This document shows, piece by piece, positions 58,143 to 64,000 of a stretch of 64,000 nt of DNA. Both the position numbers and the translations under genes were made by a program. The DNA comes from Phyto melanocephala. Taxonomy: Eukaryota; Arthropoda; Insecta; Diptera; Rhinophoridae. Location: NCBI GenBank assembly GCA_941918925.1, contig OW799235.1, forward strand, positions 33,035,201 through 33,099,200, given 5' to 3'. Numbering within the stretch: the stretch's first letter is position 1; every line of letters begins with the position of its first letter. The notes beneath the pieces were generated by a model. It saw only the letters and a program-made list of their open reading frames with translations. It was not told the origin of the DNA and did not search any database.

Positions 58143-59625
58143 TTTTATTTTTTTTATTAAAAGAGGTTTTGTTTGTAGGATTTTTTTAAATACAATTTGT
58201 AAAAGGATAAAGTTTGAGGTAAAAAATACTTTTTTTAATTTCCTTTTATAGAACTATTTAGTTGGGAAAACTTTATTTGAAAGTTTTTGTTTTTAATTTT
58301 ACAATTTTTGTTTTATTTTGTTCCCTTGTTAAAGGTTATTTTCTTTTCAAGAGAATGTTTAATTGTTGTATTAAAAGCCGTTTGTTTTTATTGATATTGC
58401 TTTTGTTGTTTAGTAAAAATGTTGTTGTTAATGTTTATTTGTTGTGCTTTGGCTAAGTTGGCTACTATTCCTATCGTTGTTATTATGGTTGTATTCGTAG
58501 TTGTTGTTAGTGGTTTTTGTAGTTGCTTTGTGTTCGTTTATGTTTGCCGGCAAAATGCGGTTAAATGTAGCAAGTGTGTTGCAAATAAACAAAACAAAAA
58601 AATTAAGGGAAAAAAAGAAACACAACAAAAAAAAACAAATTAAAATGTGCAAAGAGGAAAAAATCAAAGCACGGGGTGGCTTGTTGTTATTGTTTGTAGT
58701 AGTTGTTGTTTTATTGGCTGCTATTATAGCAGTGTTTTCCTTTATTTGTTAGAGTTGTTGTAGTTCAGGGTTCGTTGTTAAGTGAAATGGTTGGTTGGCT
58801 TGGATGGCTGACTGGATGGTTTCAATTTATTTATTTATTCAACATGTAACTAAGAAGAGGGTGATGTTTTTTTAAATAACTGGGTGAAAAAGGCACTCTT
58901 TGATTTTTCTACTCGTGGCGAGGTTTCAAAAAACAATTATTTTAAGTGCTTAATATTGGTACAGACACAATAAAAAATCGTGCAAAATTTCACACAAAAG
59001 AAATAAATAGTTGCTGAATTTTGCTGTTATTTGTATGTACGTATGTATTTCTATTCTATTCTATTTCTACCTATGTACTTATGTATGGTGTTGATTAGGT
59101 AGGTATTTATTATTATTTTATTTATTTTAACACCTTATTAAAGGCTTTAGTAACACTGGTTTTTTATTATTTAAAATGCAAACACAACTCTTCTTTTTTT
59201 ATTAATTTTTCTTTTTATCATTTAGCTACATGAACTTCATTAACTCGTATTTAATAATTTCTTGTAAATATTAATATTTTAGCAAGGTAGGTCTTACTTT
59301 TTTTTTGTGTTTTATTTATTAGACATTTTAACACTTGTTAGGCGGTTTTGACTTTGACATTTCTTTTGATCTTATATCCAATTTCACATTCCTTCTCAAC
59401 ACAACAAAAACATTTTATTTACTTTACTAAAATCATTGGCTAATAACTTATTTGTAAAAACAATTTAAATCGTTTACTTTTTCTTAATAACTGTAAAAAA
59501 TAAATGTGATCAAACCCAACAAACTATCCGTGTTGTATGTTTCTTATTAATCCTGCCGGAAAATCCAGCGACACTCTAACAAAATAAAAGAACGAACCGC
59601 ACCGCGCGACAGGCTGCAAACGACT
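58143..59625 (-). other. Probable 5' UTR of the glypican gene
   Basis: The region between the candidate TSS and the ATG is rich in AAC/CAA repeats on the minus strand (58320-58760), typical of long fly 5' UTRs. Its short ORFs (58262-58752) are low-complexity. A UTR intron cannot be excluded. Confidence 0.4.
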
Positions 59626-59628
59626 AAT
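59593..59628 (-). promoter_or_regulatory. Candidate Inr+DPE core promoter for the glypican gene
   Basis: On the minus strand TTAGTC (Inr-like, A+1 at 59625) is followed at exactly +28 to +32 by GGTTC, a permitted DPE, with G at +24. It lies in a GC-rich island (CGCGCGGTGCGG) within AT-rich DNA, upstream of the glypican ATG. Spacing and motif match the Drosophila DPE rule; use is unproven. Confidence 0.4.
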
Positions 59629-59639
59629 GTTTTTCGTAT

Positions 59640-60120
59640 TGTAATTGTAGTTGCCATAGAATAGCAATGGAAGGCAAGTGTCATAAAAGTTTTGTTTAGT
59701 ACGACGGAGTAAAATAAATGTCAGGAAATCTTGAAACACTACCGGAAATGTAAGTAAATAATAATGTTTACCAAATATCACAACCACATTTGTTTTGAAA
59801 TATCACCATACGATGACGCTAATGTCACTAAAAATGTTCATAACAAATTTCATATTTTGTAAACAATGATTAATATTTTTTTAGATTTTACAGTTTATTG
59901 CAATGTAAATTATAAGTTTTCCTTCTTTTAAAAATGTTAACAATTGCCTTTATTTATCTACGTCGCTCATTTTTATATGGGCACATTTAACACCATTAAG
60001 TATGCTACAGATTTGTTTTAATTTCATGACATTGATCAGTGTTACCAGAGTTATTATTAGTTAAACCTTTGTATCATAGGTGGTTCAATTGCCAATTATG
60101 AAGACTTGTCCGTTTTTAGA
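59640..60120. other. Non-coding upstream DNA
   Basis: No element recognised between the candidate promoter and the fold-back. Confidence 0.35.
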
Positions 60121-60150
60121 GTTTTGTTTCATGTTTTTTTTTGTAAGTTT

Positions 60151-60305
60151 TACTGCCTGTTCAACGATGTCGAAAGAAAACCCAAGCGAAGTTTCAAATA
60201 TATTGAAAAGAACAACAAAAACAAAAAATTTGTATTTGTTTCCAACGTATTTGTACGAATGAAATTTCGTTTGGGTTTTCTTTCGACATCGTTGAACAGG
60301 CAGTT
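60151..60305. repeat. Long fold-back (inverted repeat) with about 46-bp arms
   Basis: The left arm 60151-60196 (CTGCCTGTTCAACGATGTCG ... GAAGTTTCA) is inverse to the right arm 60260-60305 with only a few mismatches. The 63-bp loop itself contains imperfect complement (ACAAAAACAAA versus TTTGTATTTGTT). Near-identical direct repeats GTTTTTTTTTTNGTAA lie just outside both arms and may be a target duplication. Either a fold-back MITE or a locus able to give hairpin RNA. Confidence 0.8.
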
Positions 60306-60905
60306 ACAGTTTTTTTTTTGGTAAAAGAAAAACTAATGCATGCATAAAAATTATAAAAGGTTCATAGAGAGTTTATAAAACTGATATTCTCTGGAAATGT
60401 GTTTTACAAGCCTTTAATAATTTTTAAACATACAGCAGTAATAGTTTTTTAATTATTATTTTAGATTTTTACAGTTTTTAGGTTCATCTTAAAAAATTTT
60501 ATGCATTTTAAACCAGCAGTTTAAAATTTCGAGTAGACGTACGTGAAAAAAATAATTAATATTAACTTACAATAAAATAACAAAAGATCTAAAGGTTTAT
60601 CGCTGTACTGTTTTAAATCCATTTAACAGTATAAGGAAGACTTGTACATTGAAATAAAACCTGTATCAGAAAGAAAAAAAAGTCGTAATAGATATTGATC
60701 AGGCAAAAGAAGTCGAACAGATTTTCCGAAAAGCAACGAACAGCGGCACGTAATGTTAATGCTTTGATTTTTTTTTTGTGCGCTGAGTCAAAGCTGATGC
60801 TGAGTTGAAGTTGTTAAAGTTAAGAACATTCCAGATCGCAATGCGGTAAAAGAAATTAGAAGTAAAATAAAGTGCTTAAAAAATGTAAGTCAAATTTTTT
60901 TTTAA
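60306..60905. other. Non-coding DNA
   Basis: No gene or repeat recognised. Confidence 0.35.
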
Positions 60906-60907
60906 AA

Positions 60908-61435
60908 TACACCTGTTGTGTTCTGGATGATGAAACTTATGTAGTGGCATATTTTTTGCAACTTCAGGGTCAAGATGGCTGATGGACGAGATAATGTTTT
61001 AAAACAATACCGAACAGAAAAAAAAAACAAACAAATTTCGCCCAAAAGATTCTGGTGTGACAAACCATTTGCAGTTGTAGCAGAATAGTCAATCATTTGT
61101 GACATCAGGCACTTACGGAGTCTTAAAAAACGACTTTCACCATTCCTAATACAGCACAGAGTGCTTTTTTATTTCTAGCTCGATTTGGCATCATAACACC
61201 TTGTGGTATTCAAACAATAATGTCACTTTTGTATTACGGGAGCCAAATCCACCCAACTGTCCACAACTTTGCCGTATGGAAAGGTATTGGGCTCTTGTAA
61301 AAAAAGAATTTAAAAACACAGGAAAAACATCCTAGGACTCGCCCGATTTCAAGAGTAAGTGGACCATCTCGTCCAAAAAGGTAACGGAAGAAACTATAAA
61401 AACTTGAATGGGAGGAATTTGTACAATATTTAAAT
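60908..61435 (+). pseudogene. IS630/Tc1-superfamily transposase relic (not DD41D mariner)
   Basis: Blocks CVLDDETYVVAYFLQLQGQD (60916 onward, first catalytic Asp), KPFAVVAE (about 61062), TSGTYGVL-like (61105), FLIQHRVLFYF (61140-61175), a LDLAS.H block (second Asp, about 61180-61200), PNPPNCPQL (61251-61277) and MERYWALVKKEFKNTGKTS (61277-61332, catalytic Glu), then SKKVTEETIKNLNGRN (61374-61420). Frameshifts and stops throughout. The NPPN.PQ..PIE.FWA motif defines a subgroup of animal IS630-type transposases. Terminal repeats were not found. Confidence 0.6.
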
Positions 61436-61499
61436 AAATTTACTATTTTTTTGAATTTTTAAGATTAAACGGCTTAAGATTTTTTAACTGAATACGAAT

Positions 61500-62180
61500 A
61501 TGTTTTTTTCTGACTCACTCTTTAGACGATTTAGCCATGTCGGCCAGTTAGCCCCTATATGTTACACAGGCCTGCGGGCGCATCAATCTTGTAGAAATAT
61601 TCTGAATAATTTAGTGTTGGAAAACAGCACAATCGCTCTATAACTTGTTGAGCTGAGTAAAAAAAATCACGACTGCAACTGCTATTCACTATATTTTCAC
61701 CACAAAAATTAATCACGGTATGGAGTGTATGACGAGAAATAATTATAACAACGATTAATTAATGTTTTGTTTAAGTTTTATTTGTTTTACTATTTTTTGT
61801 CTTGACAAGCGTCGTATTTCACAATTATAATAAGTTCGTTTTTTCTTCTAGAGGGTTACCACGGTTTCTACTAATTTAAAAATGTTGACTGACGTTGCCA
61901 GATAATCATCAATAAGATACTGGTTGTTTGTCGTACGTTGCAGGTTTATTCGACATGTTGCAAGACTTAATACGCTACAACGGTTATCATAAATAACTTA
62001 TGAAGAGTTGGGATCATGAATAAAAAAGCCTTGTGAAAATATTCGAATTTTTAAACTCCGAAAAAAATTACTTGTGACTTTGCTTGCTTTAAAAAAATAT
62101 CCACACAATTTTGAATAGCTGTTGAATTTTGAAATATTTCGGCAATTTGTAATGAAAGCTACATACATATATAAATATAT
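61500..62180. other. Non-coding DNA with a DINE-like snippet
   Basis: AACAGCACAATCGCTCTATA at 61626, followed by ACTTGTTGAG and AATCACGACTGC, matches the central part of DINE copy C (CAGCACAATCGCCCCATAAC). It appears to be an old fragment of that repeat. The rest is unassigned. Confidence 0.4.
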
Positions 62181-62276
62181 GAGGCGCTCAATTGTCGGTA
62201 TGTGAAATGTAAAGTTTTTGTATGGTGGCAGTATATGAAAAAAAGTTTTCATTTCATAGACCGAGAATTGAGCCCC
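62181..62276. repeat. Imperfect palindrome, about 90 bp
   Basis: CTCAATTGTCGGTATGTGAA (62187) is inverse to TTCATAGACCGAGAATTGAG (ending 62272) with few mismatches; pairing extends inward through AAGTTTTTG/GAAAACTTT-like segments, so most of the sequence can form one stem. Confidence 0.65.
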
Positions 62277-62499
62277 AGGTATGTCGAGATTTAAATTCAT
62301 GTGAAAAAAAATTTATTTGGAAATTTTCACATTGTGAAATTCATAATAATGTGAGTAGTTCTCAGCTCTCCGATAATATACAAATACGCTTATTTCTATT
62401 TATATATGCTTCTAGTGTTATTCATAGAAAGATACAAATTCACAAAGTTATAGGTAAGAATATTTAAAAATAATGTTAATACATCAAGTTCTTAAAAAT

Positions 62500-62925
62500 T
62501 CTGAGCCGAGGTCGTGGTCTCACAAATCCATGGATTTTAGCACCAAACAATAACTGTCCTTTTATTTTTCCAACAAAATCGATATATTTTCAGCTTCAAA
62601 ACAACAGACAAAATCGACATGGGTATAAAATAAATAAAAGGACAAAGAAAATTCCTGGATGGCATCGGACACAAAATGGCGAATATTATGGGTATCAAAT
62701 AAAAGTTATTGACTAGTAGAACCTAGTACACACCAAAAAATTCCAAACCCAACACGAATTCTAAGACAAAATGAAAGAAAACATGAGCAATCATTTTCCT
62801 ATTAACTCAGGCTAAGCAATAACCTACGACTTTGTAGGTTAATGATGGTTTTTCTGAAATTTGTTGGTTAGGTTAAAATAAGCTTCACCATGGCAGAATA
62901 TAGAACTGTTACTTACTTGTTCAAT
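62500..62925 (+). mobile_element. Decayed DINE-like repeat
   Basis: Ends ATGGCAGAATATAGAACTGT TACTTACTTGTTC, comparable with the DINE 3' end GGCCGAATATAGAGCTCTTA CTTGTT. AAAATGGCGAATATTATGGGTATC in the middle resembles copy D. Boundaries are uncertain. Confidence 0.4.
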
Positions 62926-63936
62926 TATGTTTTTTTCTCCGACTTATATTGCACGCTGTTCATCACTAACATATTGAAAATTTTCTAAAACATTAATCAA
63001 TCCCGTGTTAAGTTAATTAGTTATTTTGATGGTAAAAAAACTTTATACTTGAATTCATGATAAAGGGCGGCTTCCTGTTTATTCTGTATTGGATATTTGT
63101 GCACCACTAGTCTAGATCGAAATATTTTAAAATTAAAGTAGTCTCAGAAGCATTATACGTATCTAATTTACGTTCGTGGGGCAACCATAAGGATAATAAT
63201 TCAAAGAATATGTTTTTCGTTCGGATATATTGTTACTTCAGATAAATATAGAAATATATTTGCAGTTTATAGATCTTATGTATATGTATATATAGTACAA
63301 GTATATTTTGTGTATAAGTATGTATATATTTAATGTCATTTTATTAGCTGGGAGAAAAGTTGCCTATTTTAAATGTATTTTATTGATTAAGCCCGCAAAG
63401 TACACATCGTATTTAAGACAATCCATTGCAACGATTACATTATCACACAGTAAATAGAAGGCATCATATATGTTTCGTATGTAAATAACCATCCCGATAG
63501 TTAGATATCTTATGGGAAATTAATGCTATTTATAGCTTCCATTTACCTTTAATTTGGTAATAAATTTATTGGCCCACAAAATGTATCTAAAAACAGCAAC
63601 TTTTTTCACATTAAAAAAACGACGTATTATTTTTATAAACGAATTACGTTTAAGGTAAAAGGGCAAATAAAAAATTAAAAATATTGAAATAAAAAAATAA
63701 CCACATAAAGCGATAGGAAAACATAACAGATTTTTTGTGTATAAAAAATAAAATTATATAAATAAATAAAATTTTTATGATATAGGAAAATATTTATCAA
63801 TGTCGGAGTTCTCAGAAATCATTTCAAGTGACTGGAAATTTGTTTTAATATATGTTTTGCATTCAGATGAAGCTGGAAAAGAAATGAGTGTAATTGTTTT
63901 TGTAAATAAATTAAGAGATAATTTCTTTCAACTTAC
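62926..63936 (-). other. Likely intron of the gene at the right edge
   Basis: AT-rich DNA following the donor at 63936-63931; no downstream exon of that gene was recognised before 59.7 kb. Confidence 0.3.
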
Positions 63937-64000
63937 CCAATTTGCCATCTACAACACAATTTGTTATACGTTTGGCCAAAATTTTAAACAAATCTTTGGT
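63937..64000 (-). CDS. Partial exon, SRI-domain-like peptide, ends at a splice donor
   Basis: The minus strand is open from the window edge and reads TKDLFKILAKRITNCVVDGK followed by L, then donor G|GTAAGT (GTAAGT at 63936-63931, phase 1). The pattern FK.LA[KR][KR][LI]T..V....L resembles the third helix of SRI domains, which bind the phosphorylated RNA polymerase II tail in Set2-type methyltransferases and in RECQ5 helicases. Only 21 residues are visible, so the identity is a suggestion. The gene lies upstream of, and on the same strand as, the glypican. Confidence 0.4.

Noticed and set aside
58262..58752. Val/Leu-rich plus-strand ORFs
   Set aside because: They are the complement of CAA-repeat 5' UTR sequence of the minus-strand glypican gene.
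62222..62467. 81-codon plus ORF overlapping a 100-codon minus ORF
   Set aside because: Both overlap the palindrome at 62181-62276 and show no homology.

Overview
This is a strongly AT-rich stretch of a higher-fly (schizophoran Diptera) nuclear genome. The evidence is very low coding density, metazoan splice signals, a fly-type Inr+DPE core promoter, many mariner relics whose catalytic spacing fits the DD41D (rosa-like) class, and DINE-1/INE-1-like Helitron repeats with the GTCTGTCC microsatellite and the TATACCCTTCAC / GAATATAGCACTCTTACTTGTT ends. The species cannot be fixed from the sequence. There is no sign of a bacterial or viral genome.

Two host-gene pieces are supported. A first coding exon of a glypican, probably dally-like, lies on the minus strand at 57776-58142. 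It has a signal anchor, the first conserved Cys block and a canonical donor, with a candidate TSS near 59625. No further glypican exon was found at lower coordinates, so most of 1-57770 is probably first-intron DNA, at least 57.7 kb long. The right edge (63937-64000, minus) holds the end of an exon with an SRI-domain-like motif, belonging to a different upstream gene.

The rest is a graveyard of mobile elements, often nested. 1-2284: a mariner inside a mariner. 4.1-8.6 kb: a mariner relic and GGGCGTGGC-type tandem-array repeats. 11.6-18.4 kb: two copies of an RNase H-bearing LINE, a mariner, BEL/Pao integrase, a LINE ORF1 piece and a tRNA-SINE. 20-24.4 kb: elements with CAAGG termini and 8-bp target duplications. 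27.5-30.5 kb: two mariners and a LINE. 33.4-36.7 kb: a LINE tail, and a Tc1 split by a 2-kb CAAGG element that itself carries a DINE copy and a captured piece of the reptin (RuvB-like 2) gene. 37.6-49.5 kb: more mariners, a second SINE, a second tandem array, and a MITE-split mariner. 50.3-52.1 kb: a DINE split by a pogo/Tigger-like element. 53.7-57.7 kb: a third LINE copy and a mariner split by a DINE. 60-63 kb: a 43-bp-arm fold-back, an IS630-type transposase relic and DINE debris.

No prokaryotic-style operons exist here. The main biological points are the captured reptin fragment, a SINE and a LINE that share a 3' tail (a likely parasite/helper pair), a dispersed CAAGG/CAGCTGA element family, and hairpin-forming inverted repeats near the glypican promoter.
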